From contig CM068313.1 in assembly GCA_034766995.1 (NCBI GenBank), forward strand, positions 61,948,794 to 62,012,793: DNA of 64,000 nt. The letters run 5' to 3'. A program made the position numbers and the translations under genes. The DNA comes from Acanthacorydalis orientalis (Eukaryota > Arthropoda > Insecta > Megaloptera > Corydalidae). The first letter of the stretch is position 1. Each line of letters begins with the position of its first letter. The notes under the pieces were generated by a model. The model saw nothing but the letters and a program-made list of their open reading frames with translations, did no database searches and was not told where the DNA came from. Of the stretch, positions 39,641 to 49,408 are shown piece by piece.

Positions 39641-40332
39641 AGGACCGCATACACTATCAGTTTGGCCTCCAGTTCTGCTGATCAGTCAAACCTAGAGTTT
39701 TAATTGATTAGACTGTGTGAACACACACATCTCAGATTTAACTGAACATTGTACTTACTGGCAATTTTTTTATCTGCTCGCCCGGGTGGAGACGCCATAT
39801 TTTATATAAACACTTCTAGGTAGTTTTTTTTCTGACATTGCAAGGAGTATCGAATTACTAAAATTATTTTACCATTATTTTGAATTATGCAATTTGACAA
39901 AATATCAATTTTCGAAAACTTGTACCCTTCTAACGGTAAAATATACTTGCAACATCACCAAAAACATATATTTTTTAAATTGTGCACTAGTAAGAAATTT
40001 AATAAAAAAAAAAATGATTATTCTTTGATGGAAGTTTTAAAATTAACTTGTATGTTAAATGGTTCGACTCTAATTTAATTTTTAGCTAACTAAAAATAAC
40101 ATAAAAAAAACTAGGCTTATTACAAGAAGAGAAACAACAACTGAACGATTTAACTGAAACTACAACACACTCTCAAATTTTACTTCCGTCCTGTTGGTCG
40201 GACAGATAAATGGATGGAATTTCTTTCATTTGTTCAGTCTAAGTGGTACTACACATCCTCATTTTATCGTACTGATCAATTGATTGATCACCCATACACT
40301 ATCAGGCAAACTGATTGTATATGTAGGGTCCT
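39641..40332. mobile_element. Putative MITE with AGGACC termini
   Basis: The left end reads AGGACCGCATACACTATCAG followed by TTTGGCC. The right end read inward is AGGACCCTACATATACAATC followed by AGTTTGCC, an imperfect terminal inverted repeat. The motif ATACACTATCAG also appears as part of a subterminal hairpin near the right end. I found no target-site duplication, so the superfamily is undetermined. Confidence 0.4.
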
Positions 40333-41330
40333 GGACATTAAGACTTGCGCACATTAGGACGGATCGATACATCCCAAGACAAATATTGGTTATTTGATTT
40401 TTGAGACTTCCGCAACTGTAGCTATGTGGTGGGGTTTTCTTTTCTACTAACGATAAACAACAGCGAAAACTAGCCCCCCAAAAAAAACTAAACTAGGACA
40501 CGTATAGCATTCTATCGCATTGCAGTGCAAAATTACATGGATCGCTTCCACACATTTTATGTTTCATCACACCTCTGACGGTGCGGGCCGTATCGATTGA
40601 TTAGCTGGCGGCGAATTTTTGCACGACCGCTGCGGCCGGTCCTGTCGTGGGACAGTGTGCGGTGATAAATTTGAAAATTAAAGCGTGGAATTAAAAAATT
40701 AAGAAGCAATTAAAAAATGAAGTTCATTAGTTTGTAGCTTAATTTCATTCAATAAACACCCCCGCATAATAAACGCGAAAAATTTAAAAACATTGAATAT
40801 AATGAGATAAAGTATACGCACATTATACTAATGTTAAGTTGTTAATTATTTAAATACACTGCAGGCTGACTGAAATGACATTTTTCTAAAAATATGCACC
40901 GTAACTAGTAGATACTTTCTAATTATTTAAAGTTTATTTCTGTCAGAATATACTAATTTAGAAAATTTATCACGAGACATTCTAAAATATCGACAAAATG
41001 TCTTCTCACAAGCAAACATTGAAAAGAGTATGAAATTTCGAAATCTCTTTCTTTTCAAGCAGATATCATGTGACATCTCATATTCTACGTTTTCGTTTTT
41101 GAAGTTAAAATTGGAGTGGGGTGGGGTGTTGCTGCGTACGAATGTGTGTATAGTTTTATATATTTAAGCTATCACAATCCATTTGTTTCATTTTTAATTT
41201 ATGATGATGCAGACTTTGCTAAATATAGGCAGAGATATGTGAAGATAATATATCCTGTAGTCTATTAATACTGTACGTGTTGTTACACTCGTAACAATTT
41301 AAAAATTTACCCGACGGAAAAATATATCGA
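40333..41330. other. Intergenic sequence, no gene seen
   Basis: Mostly AT-rich, with a short GC-richer patch at 40570-40670. No coding, RNA or mobile signature was recognised. Confidence 0.5.
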
Positions 41331-41700
41331 CGATCGACTATGAATAAATCAAGCCTAGATTCAAATTTCATTGTGTGTTTATTCAGCAGTCATCTAACTA
41401 GAACAACGCGCTTATCGCACGGCGACAAATTCAAATTGTCGCTCTAACAGAACCTATAACATTTATATTTATACTAAATGAACGGAAAAGTAATCGAAGA
41501 CTGACAATAAACTGTTCGACAATGAATGCATTCCACATTCAAATCATCACCAAACACGATAATAATTTATTCAGTACAATATTTAACAAGCAATGCAACG
41601 CGTGTACATTGCGAGGCGGCAAATTCAAATTGTCGCTCTAACAGCCCATACCATAAAATGTATATTCATAGTAAATATATAAACAGTGTTGTTTCCTGCT
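41330..41700 (+). repeat. Two-copy tandem duplication of about 190 bp
   Basis: The block CAAATTCAAATTGTCGCTCT occurs near 41425 and again near 41620. Preceding sequences also correspond (TATGAATAAATC...TTATTCAG against AATGAATGCATTC...TTATTCAG). The copies are diverged. No coding content is seen. Confidence 0.6.
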
Positions 41701-41853
41701 AAAATTGAGTTTACCAGGAAATAAATATTTAAAAACAATATTTTATATTTACAGTTTGAAGTTTCACTTCGAAAGCGCGTGGCTTTACACAATTTTTTAT
41801 TTTGTTTTATCTTCTTTTCGAACAACTCTCGAAATAGATATTCTTCGTCTAAA

Positions 41854-42223
41854 CCCGGGGTTTTTAACCTCTCAGGTGTACCTCTTCCGGGGAGGTGTGA
41901 TTGTGTGATCCTTTATAAAACAAACGCAAGAAATCGGTTGAATTGCAGGTATGACATTCGGATAGCTTTGTTTAAGATTGTAACCCGAATTTGTGGTCTC
42001 ATTGATCAAAAGAAGCAACAAGTATCTCATTAAAATGCAATGAGAACTTGAAGTAACTTTATGATCCATGCTGGAAGGTAACAAAATGTTCCTGAAGAAT
42101 TAATTTTTTTACTATACCAGTATTATATCTTAGAATGTTAAAATTTCAAATCAATTACATAATTTGAGTTATTTGCTTACGAAAAGCGGGGAGGTGGGAG
42201 ACTAAAAGGGTTGAGAATCCCTG
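41854..42223. mobile_element. Putative hAT-like MITE
   Basis: The left end CCCGGGGTTTTTAACCTCTC and the right end (read inward) CAGGGATTCTCAACCCTTTT form an imperfect inverted repeat. They resemble the CAGxGGTTCTCAACC termini common in hAT elements. No clear 8-bp target duplication is visible and there is no transposase inside. Confidence 0.45.
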
Positions 42224-44080
42224 ATGTTACTATCAGTTTTAAATATGTCCGGTAGAAAGCGGTTTCTGACGGTAATTGAATATGGTATTTTCGATAATGA
42301 ATTCTATGATTACATTTAATTTTATTAAAATCCATTAATTATAATATTATAAAATTCATTATTGTTTCTATATATAAAAATTTTTTAAAATCAACACATT
42401 TATTCATTTCTTAACAGCGATTTTATGCAACGTCTGATGGTATTTTTTTTGCTAAACACAGAAATACATCTTAGACGGAATATCATAATGTACAAAAACT
42501 TATTCTAGTTTCAATAAAATTAAACTATTCTTTCAAAATCATCGAATTTTATGCATTAGTGTACCATTACCGCAAATATATAGGAATTTGATTGTTGTAC
42601 ATAAATTGACAATTAAACACACTTGTTTTTAATTTTTCCGACAATTACATAAATTACAACTGTACAATAATTAAGAATGCATTGTTTGTTTTAATCACGG
42701 ATAGACAAACTTTTTCAAAATAAGAAAATAATACACAAGGAAATACTTTCATGATTCTGTACAATTGAACAAAACAATAATCAAGACTTTAAATAAAAAT
42801 TAAAAGATTAAAGCATATCAGTTGTATTTCAACGTTCTATAAAATACAGAAACGTTTTTTTCATCTCCGTAAAGCGGAAAGAATGTTTTAATAATTATAA
42901 AGAAATAAAGCTCGACATGTATTAGCTTCATTGAAATATGTTGAACAATAATGTGAAAACGTTTAATGCTTTTAAATAATTGGAAAAAAAAATCAAAAAT
43001 TGTTTTCCTCATTTTACAAATACGATTATTGCTATTAACGTGTAATATTTAACGAGAAGTAATATTTTGTATACTTGCGAGATTAGAAAGTATATAATAA
43101 AAGTAAATTCAATTTCGATTTCAATTAAAGATTGAACTTCAGTGATCAAACTGATTCAATGCAAATATAAATTATAACATGCATGATTAAAAAAACGAGT
43201 TACCTTTGATACGCGAACTGTTGAATTTTTCACGATACACAAATGAAGAACTGTTTAACATATTTATCTCGTTTGGTGTCCGTAAAATATGACAGTATAC
43301 CATCACAGCACAGGTCTTACACGAACAGCGCAGATTAATTGAATCGGTGAACGTACGAGTAAACTTTGAATATGTTTTTGCAATAATTAAAAAAACCAAA
43401 AACAAAAATATACAAACAAAAAAACAAAATACAGAAAATAGAGAACGATCAAGAAATTTCAAGGCGACGAAAAACCAATACAATGATATTATTTACCGCC
43501 GATTAATCACTACACTATACAATATAGAATGATACAATTATTAAAACAACAATAAAAAAAATGTCGTTTAGTACAAAAAAAAAATAAAAAATGTGTTGAA
43601 TGAATCATTAATACACAACTGTTGAAAATGTTACACAGAACTCGAGAAAATGAAAAAAAGAAAACGAAGACATAAAAACCAAACGAATTAAAAACAAAAC
43701 GATGTTAACTCTGAGACACGCAAAGCAATACTGCGCGCGCTGAAATGTCCGAAAGTGTACACAACACAAACATCGTCAGGTGACTAAGCAATGCGGGTGG
43801 CTTTCCAACCAATCAGTGGCAAGAGACGACGGTCAACTATTGAGTCGTAACGGAAAAAACACTCTCACTCTCACCACCACAGTATCAGCGTATCTTTCTC
43901 CTTTTCTAGAAGCAACATTACACAAGCACGCACTACGGTTCTTCGCGCACGGTTTTAAAACATGAAAAAATGCAACCTTGTTTCTATAGAGGCGCACACC
44001 TTGTGGTTTTTTTCGCGACTGATTTTAAAAACGCGCGCTTACATTTCGATACGTGTGATTTAAAATCTCCGGTCGTTCTG
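42224..44080. other. AT-rich sequence, no gene seen
   Basis: Many short frames but no recognisable domain. 43690-43960 is less AT-rich and contains a CCAAT-like AACCAATCAG, which alone does not support a promoter call. Confidence 0.5.
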
Positions 44081-44115
44081 TGATCTGATGTTTGCGGATA
44101 TAAATAAATGAATAT

Positions 44116-44376
44116 CATCAGCTTTTCAATTATTCCAGATTTGTTTCGGTGTCGTCGCGTCTCTGATATGGAGTAAATCGATCGATCTACAGAAATCACT
44201 AGTTTTGCTTTCGCTTTTGCTATGTTCTTTGGGTTTGAAAAGGCAGTTTCATCCCCTTCGACACATTTCCACAAGTCCTCATGTTCCAAGTAGGATTGGA
44301 TGGTGAATTTCCAATCGTTATCATCAGACATACCTTTTAATTTTTCTATTGCGAGCAAAATGTTTGCTGATGTCAT
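44116..44376 (-). pseudogene. copia gag fragment in the deleted element
   Basis: Starting from the ATG at 44376, the minus strand encodes MTSANILLAIEKLKG and DWKFTIQSYLEHEDLWKC, the copia gag N-terminal domain. After about 70 residues the frame slips: the HIRDATTPKQIW motif of the family appears in the next frame and ends at the deletion joint. It lacks the zinc knuckle and all of pol. Confidence 0.85.
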
Positions 44377-44564
44377 CTTTCTTTTCTTCTTTTAATAAAT
44401 CTCTAAGAGTCCAAACAAACACAGACCACGTATCGATTTCTTAGGTTGGTCCAAAATTATTTTTTTTTTGCGGTATTTTACTGATATAAAATAAATTCGT
44501 CACAATAAATATTGTATTCACTGTATAGTTTTATATTTTCACTGTTTATTTATATCTGTTGTGC

Positions 44565-44578
44565 CTGGGCCCATAACC
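44565..44578 (-). promoter_or_regulatory. Primer-binding site of the deleted copia
   Basis: GGTTATGGGCCCAG on the minus strand, immediately after the LTR. It is the same primer sequence as in the intact copia at 49327-49340 and corresponds to the internal initiator-tRNA fragment used by Drosophila copia. Confidence 0.85.
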
Positions 44579-44744
44579 TGATATTTGGGGATATAAATAA
44601 ATGAATATAAGTATATAAATACAGTAGATAACAATCTACTCCATAGATAGAAGACTCTGATCTACTCTTTATTAAGGTTACAGTTAGAACACATACATAG
44701 AATAGTATATTAAAGTCGATAAATTCAAATTCTATATACCAACA
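44579..44744 (-). repeat. 5' LTR of the deleted copia, 166 bp
   Basis: It has canonical TG...CA ends in minus-strand sense (TGTTGG...ATATCA). It is followed directly by the primer-binding site, and its outer edge touches the TGATC target duplication. Confidence 0.85.
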
Positions 44745-44749
44745 TGATC

Positions 44750-46040
44750 AATTGAAGGATGCGCGCGCACTGCAGTAGCTGTGCGCGGTTTTTGTCTTGC
44801 CAATGTTGGGCGTCAAGATGTGTAATATACTTATTGAGAGTACATTTTATTACTTCATTCAGGTACTAGCGTAACCTTTATATTAAATAGAAATTTTAAA
44901 ATACAGTTCAATAGAAAACATAACTGCTTATAACCGTAATTCGCCTAACCAAATAACGAGATTTTTGTTTAGACATTTGAGGGGTATTTTCATATGGGGA
45001 TATGTTCCCAGAACGATGAGACAGTTCCATGTGTCTTAAACACCCGAAAACCTGTATTTTGCTTGTTATTTTATTGTTGTCGTAAAATTGAAATCAGGTG
45101 CCCGTCGTAAATGTCTATTATGTGAGGAAAAAAGCAAATAACGAGAAATATTATCTTTTTATTATTTATGAAAAGTCCATTCTCGTGGGTTCTCGTCGCG
45201 TAGAGATATTGTTTGTATCGCTTGTATAGTCAAATATCGTTCGATACATCCACGTTTTGTCTTTGTATGAGTATTACACCTTACGAGTGGAAAAAGGAAG
45301 TGATTTAGTGTTCAGTGTCGTGATACTAGTTAAAACTTAATAAAAAAAAAATCACAATCAAACAGTATATATTTTTTTCTTTTGTCTAATTTGGGCGTTG
45401 CTTCTAGTGAGGCAGATGTTGGTGCCTTCTTAGTATCTTCAGTTCCTTGGGGCTGTGGGCCTCGAAAACCGGAATATGTAGTGTTGATGACAGACTTGAT
45501 TTATGAAATTAAGAGTTTGAAGATCTAGAGCCCAATCTGGGAAAAGACAAAAAGTATAAGTACAGTTGTGCACTGATATGGTTCGGAAATTAGGTCCGGG
45601 GTCTAAGCCGCGGCTTTTAAGCCGGTTTTGAAAGTGAAAGGAAGATAGGAGTAGCGGTACAGGGATTTTAGGTAAACTTAGGTATTAGTGCCTGAAAAAA
45701 TTTTCAAAAAACCGACGACGGGAATGCACTTTTAAATACAAAAATAATTACAAAATACTTAAAAACTAATATAGCAAGACAATGACAAACGGCAAACATG
45801 ACATTATGAACACAGCAGTAGACAAGAACAGTGTGCCGTAAAAGAGAAAATGAATCATGCAAACACAATATTCAATCAGCAGACATACAAAAATAATGGC
45901 ATGCAGGCATTATGCGAACATAACTTAAGATTAACAAGTGAATAACAAAAGACGAATAAACAAACAAAACTCCCACGTAAGTACCGCCAAAAATGCATAA
46001 TGTTCTCCTGAAGGATGAGGAGTCAGTTATCTTAACGCAA
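44750..46040. other. Intergenic sequence, no gene seen
   Basis: No recognisable coding or mobile signature on either strand. Confidence 0.5.
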
Positions 46041-46044
46041 ACTG

Positions 46045-46560
46045 GACGGTGCAGAAATTGAGTGCAATAGTTCCACCAAGTATCTAGGCGTACTTCTGGA
46101 CAGTAGGATTACCTACTCTGAACATATTGTCAGAGTACGCTGGAAGGCACTGGATGCACTGAGCCGTATCAACAGTCTCATGGCAGGTCATGGCGGCTTA
46201 AATGCCGAGAACAGAATAACGATCTATAAAGCAATTTTCGGCTCATCAAGGCCAGTATTGCACCTATTTGGAGGAACTCCTGTAATTACAACGTCGTCCT
46301 GCTGAAAATACTGCCAAATAAAGCTTTAAGGACGGCATTGTCTAAAAGCAGATCGTACTTGATACGAAATTGACACCAGGAAGCAAAAATCAAAATGGCT
46401 GAACAATATATCCATAATTTAAGCGCCGTATTTTACTAACGAAAGCCACTCGGTAATCAATTAATCGTGCGGCTCTGTAAACCTAAATGTATAACCCTAA
46501 CTAACAGGGTGGGTAAATTACGACGACCCAATAAATTTGTGCAGCCATATTACTTCCTGG
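46045..46560 (+). pseudogene. Non-LTR reverse transcriptase C-terminal remnant
   Basis: The plus strand reads TKYLGVLLDSRITYSEHI, then ALDALSRINSLMAGHGGL and NRITIYKAIFGSS. After a frameshift it continues PNKALRTALSKSRSYLIRN and AEQYIHNLSAVFY. These are the post-palm segments of Jockey/I-type ORF2 in the correct order (KYLG, thumb helices, NKALR). The palm, including YADD, is missing upstream, and stops and frameshifts break the frame. It is the opposite strand from the other non-LTR pieces in the window. Confidence 0.75.
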
Positions 46561-48560
46561 TGTGATACATATGACGACTATTGGTTGTAGTTATCCTGGA
46601 TATCCAGGGGCAACATTCACCGATAACCTTGGATGAGCATACGACATCGTCGTTCAATCCCATCCCCCCTTTCCCAACCGATACCAAGTTATCTGAGTTT
46701 TTTGAATTTTTTCCCAAATAAAAAATCATCATGTTAGACATTTGCTGTAAATTGCAAGATAAGAAATAACATCAATAAAAATACAGGTTTTCGAAGTTTT
46801 AAGCCCCGCGGAACTGTCAAAAACCTTCACGGTACGGTTTACTTGAAGTTACCAACTCTCAGATGTTTAAAAAAAAGTATATGAAGAGTCCCGTAAAAGC
46901 CTGCCATAGAAATGTGAATTCTAATTTATTTTTAGTTATGCACATTATGATTTTCTGAAAATAGAGGACGTATCATTTCAATTATGAAAAGGTCTCCCCA
47001 GACGAATACTTAAAGCTGTCGCATGTTCTAATTTTAAAATTACAGAGGGGAGGGAACCTTAAGTGGACGTACGCTTTCTGTTGTTCGATACGAATCATTC
47101 ATGTTTATTCGGAGTCGTGAAATTTAAACCTCTTATCATTAGAATCGTGACAATGTCATCGAAATTGTCAGACTCAGAAACAAATAACCAAACATTGTGA
47201 ACAAAAATTTATGAGGTGAAAAAAAGGCCGGAGAGTCGCTTCTCTGCAGAGACCGCTTTCCGAAATCGTGTATTTTCGTATGTTATGTATGGTCCTACTT
47301 TAACTTTAGAACTTTAAAGTATAGATCTTTCTGCTTCGTATAATTTGCATGAAATATATGGAATAAATTTGTTGATTTCAATTATCTATCAAACACACTC
47401 TCAGATAAATTTTTTTTATCCAATTTCGATTACTGATGATTGAAAAAAACGCAAATGATGGTCATAATAATACGCGAAGGCGTAGAGTTGTTCTTTGTTG
47501 TCGTTTTCCTTTTTGATAAGTCTGTATATTCTTTTTTTTACTTGGAATCTTCTCTTAATAATAAAAACACACATTTCTCGTCACTCTGTCCGCAAAACAA
47601 AGTGACGAGTAATGTTTGTCAGATCATAAGTTTCAAGTTTAATTCGTTGTCTCGTTCTTAAGTATTTTTTATGTTTAAATATTTTTAAATTATTTAAACA
47701 TAAAAAATAATTAATTAAATATATGCTGTAAAAACCAATGAACAGTTTCTTCTTTGTATTTTCCCGTCAATTTTGATGTGTTATATATTTGTTTCTCTAT
47801 TAAAAGCATACATTTTACTTACAAACTTAGTATGATTTTTTTATCTCGAATGTTGGTTGATCTAGGCGATATTTAAATATATTTCGGACTACATAGTTTT
47901 TCGTCTCAACTGTTCCTTCGTTACATTTAGTATTAACAACTTTTCTATTTATATTTATGAATACAAAACCAGTTTCCTCTCACGGTTCTTTTCTCGATGA
48001 TGCATTAATAGTACATTGTATCGAAAATACATTTAAAAAAATAGAGCATATCTGTTAAATTTCTTTTATTTCTAATTTTGCACCAATGATACACAATGAA
48101 TCTACTGCGCTAATTAATTATCTAATTATAATGATTTTAAGATATTGTATACGGTGATGAATAGTGATCTGGAGAAATATTTTGTGATGTGGTGGTAGAT
48201 AGTGGTACTTATTTAGAAGATAATATTATGTTAATAAAAAAAATAGAAAAAAAAACATATAAAATGCTCCGTTAGAGTTCTGTAAGACTGTCATATGTGT
48301 TAACGAATGCAAATGTACATTTTCGGATCAGATTGGACGTGCATTGCTATGTAGGAATGAAGAGACACAAAGGTGGTAACGAAGAATATAGAAAAACTGT
48401 AGAACATGATAGTGAATTAGTCGATGTTTGGGAGTGTATGGTGAATTCAGGTGTGGGAAGTATGCATATAATTGATAAAATAATTAACCACCAAATGTGT
48501 ATTTGCATTTTTAAAGACGAACTCCGTCGCAACGCCAAAAAATTAACACTATGCTCTGAT
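46561..48560. other. AT-rich sequence, no gene seen
   Basis: No domain-like frame. A perfect 17-bp hairpin occurs at 47664-47708, and a 9-bp stem CTCGTCACT/AGTGACGAG lies near 47578-47610. Confidence 0.5.
47664..47708. repeat. Perfect 17-bp AT-rich hairpin
   Basis: ATTTTTTATGTTTAAAT (47664-47680) and its exact reverse complement (47692-47708) are separated by 11 bases. AT-rich stems of this kind can arise by chance here, and I assign no function. Confidence 0.8.
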
Positions 48561-48582
48561 TATATATATATATATATATATA

Positions 48583-48865
48583 CGAGGTCGGACAATTAAG
48601 TAATGCGACCGATTTTTTTTCTTGGCCTGTGGTAACACTGCGAACCTGTAACTACGCCACCGTAATAGCAGATCCCTACTCTCTCGATTGAGACCTTGAC
48701 CACCCTCGTACGATCATTTCTTCGCCAGCTGTTTAGTGTTTAGTAACAACGCGCGAGTAGTGCATGTCACGAAAATGAACATCGCCCACCGAATGAACAT
48801 CGCTCAAGATTGTCTCGAGCAGGTTGAAAGTGATCCTACTCTTCTCGATCGAGTTATTACTGGTG
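48583..48865 (+). mobile_element. Truncated mariner copy
   Basis: Immediately after a (TA)n tract, CGAGGTCGGACAATTAAG starts a mariner 5' end matching that of the element at 56727 almost base for base. It covers the 5' untranslated region and the first codons of the catalytic-domain frame. Like the second copy it lacks the helix-turn-helix coding segment: the joint contains two ATGAACATCGC repeats 15 bp apart. Homology stops at about 48865, inside ...ITG, just before the first catalytic Asp. No 3' inverted repeat is found. Confidence 0.85.
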
Positions 48866-49114
48866 TAGATACATTTTACACAACTTTAATTTTGTAATTA
48901 TTTTTCAAGCGTCAAATCAACATTGAAGCACTGAATCTTTGTAGCAATAATCATAATGATGCAAAGTGATTATTTGAGGAAATAAAATTGGTGAAACGCT
49001 TCTTAACTATACGCTTTTCTATGTTATGTTGATAGCTATGTCATTTTGGATTTTGTATATTTTATAAAACATAAAATAAGTTTGTTTTAAGACTTGATTC
49101 ATTTGATTTTATTG

Positions 49115-49119
49115 AAAAG
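49115..49119. repeat. Target-site duplication AAAAG, left
   Basis: AAAAG precedes the 5' LTR and recurs at 53601-53605 right after the 3' LTR. Confidence 0.75.
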
Positions 49120-49326
49120 TATTGTAGTCATAGCAACGATACACACACACTCTGATATAGTTTTTACAGTTGTTGTTGATTACTTACTTGCAATTTTTTT
49201 TTCTGTGTAATATAAACTATTTTATGTGTATTAATTACGTGTACTTCCCTGTGTTTACTTTTATCATAAATAAATACTATAGTGCATTATAAAGTAAAAC
49301 CATTTATTTATGTTTAATTACCAAAA
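49120..49326 (+). repeat. 5' LTR of copia, 207 bp
   Basis: It begins TATTGTAGTCATAGC, contains ATAAATAAATAC downstream of a CTTCCCTGTG block, and ends ATTACCAAAA. It matches 53393-53600 except for one substitution (T here, C there) and one T-run length difference. Confidence 0.9.
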
Positions 49327-49340
49327 GGTTATGGGCCCAG
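49327..49340 (+). promoter_or_regulatory. Primer-binding site (initiator tRNA fragment)
   Basis: GGTTATGGGCCCAG directly abuts the 5' LTR. This is the sequence known from Drosophila copia, which primes minus-strand synthesis with a half tRNA-iMet. The zero spacing supports the LTR end chosen. Confidence 0.9.
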
Positions 49341-49408
49341 GGATTTAATACACATAAGTTAAAGTGTTGTGTAGTTCACATCAAGTTTAAAAGTGAATTC
49401 ATATAAAA

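Larger units (their letters stand above)
44086..44744 (-). mobile_element. Internally deleted copia element with perfect target duplication
   Basis: On the minus strand the order is: full 5' LTR (44744-44579, starting TGTTGGTATATAG and ending ATATCA), tRNA-iMet-type PBS GGTTATGGGCCCAG (44578-44565), leader, gag N-terminus (44376-44116), and then only the last about 30 bp of the 3' LTR (44115-44086). That terminal piece differs at two positions from the matching end of the 5' LTR. TGATC flanks both sides (44081-44085 and 44745-44749). The flanking duplication shows that one insertion was followed by, or arrived with, a deletion from within gag to the end of U5. About 659 bp remain of an expected 4-5 kb. 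Confidence 0.9.

Noticed and set aside
43690..43960. Host promoter or exon in a GC-richer patch with CCAAT-like motif
   Set aside because: No adjoining coding frame, splice pattern or core promoter could be supported.
47578..47610. microRNA-like hairpin with 9-bp stem CTCGTCACT
   Set aside because: The stem is far too short for a precursor and no longer pairing is seen.
49122..49323. LTR boundaries TG...CA (49122-49323)
   Set aside because: They give no matching target duplication, whereas 49120-49326 gives AAAAG on both sides and a PBS with no gap.
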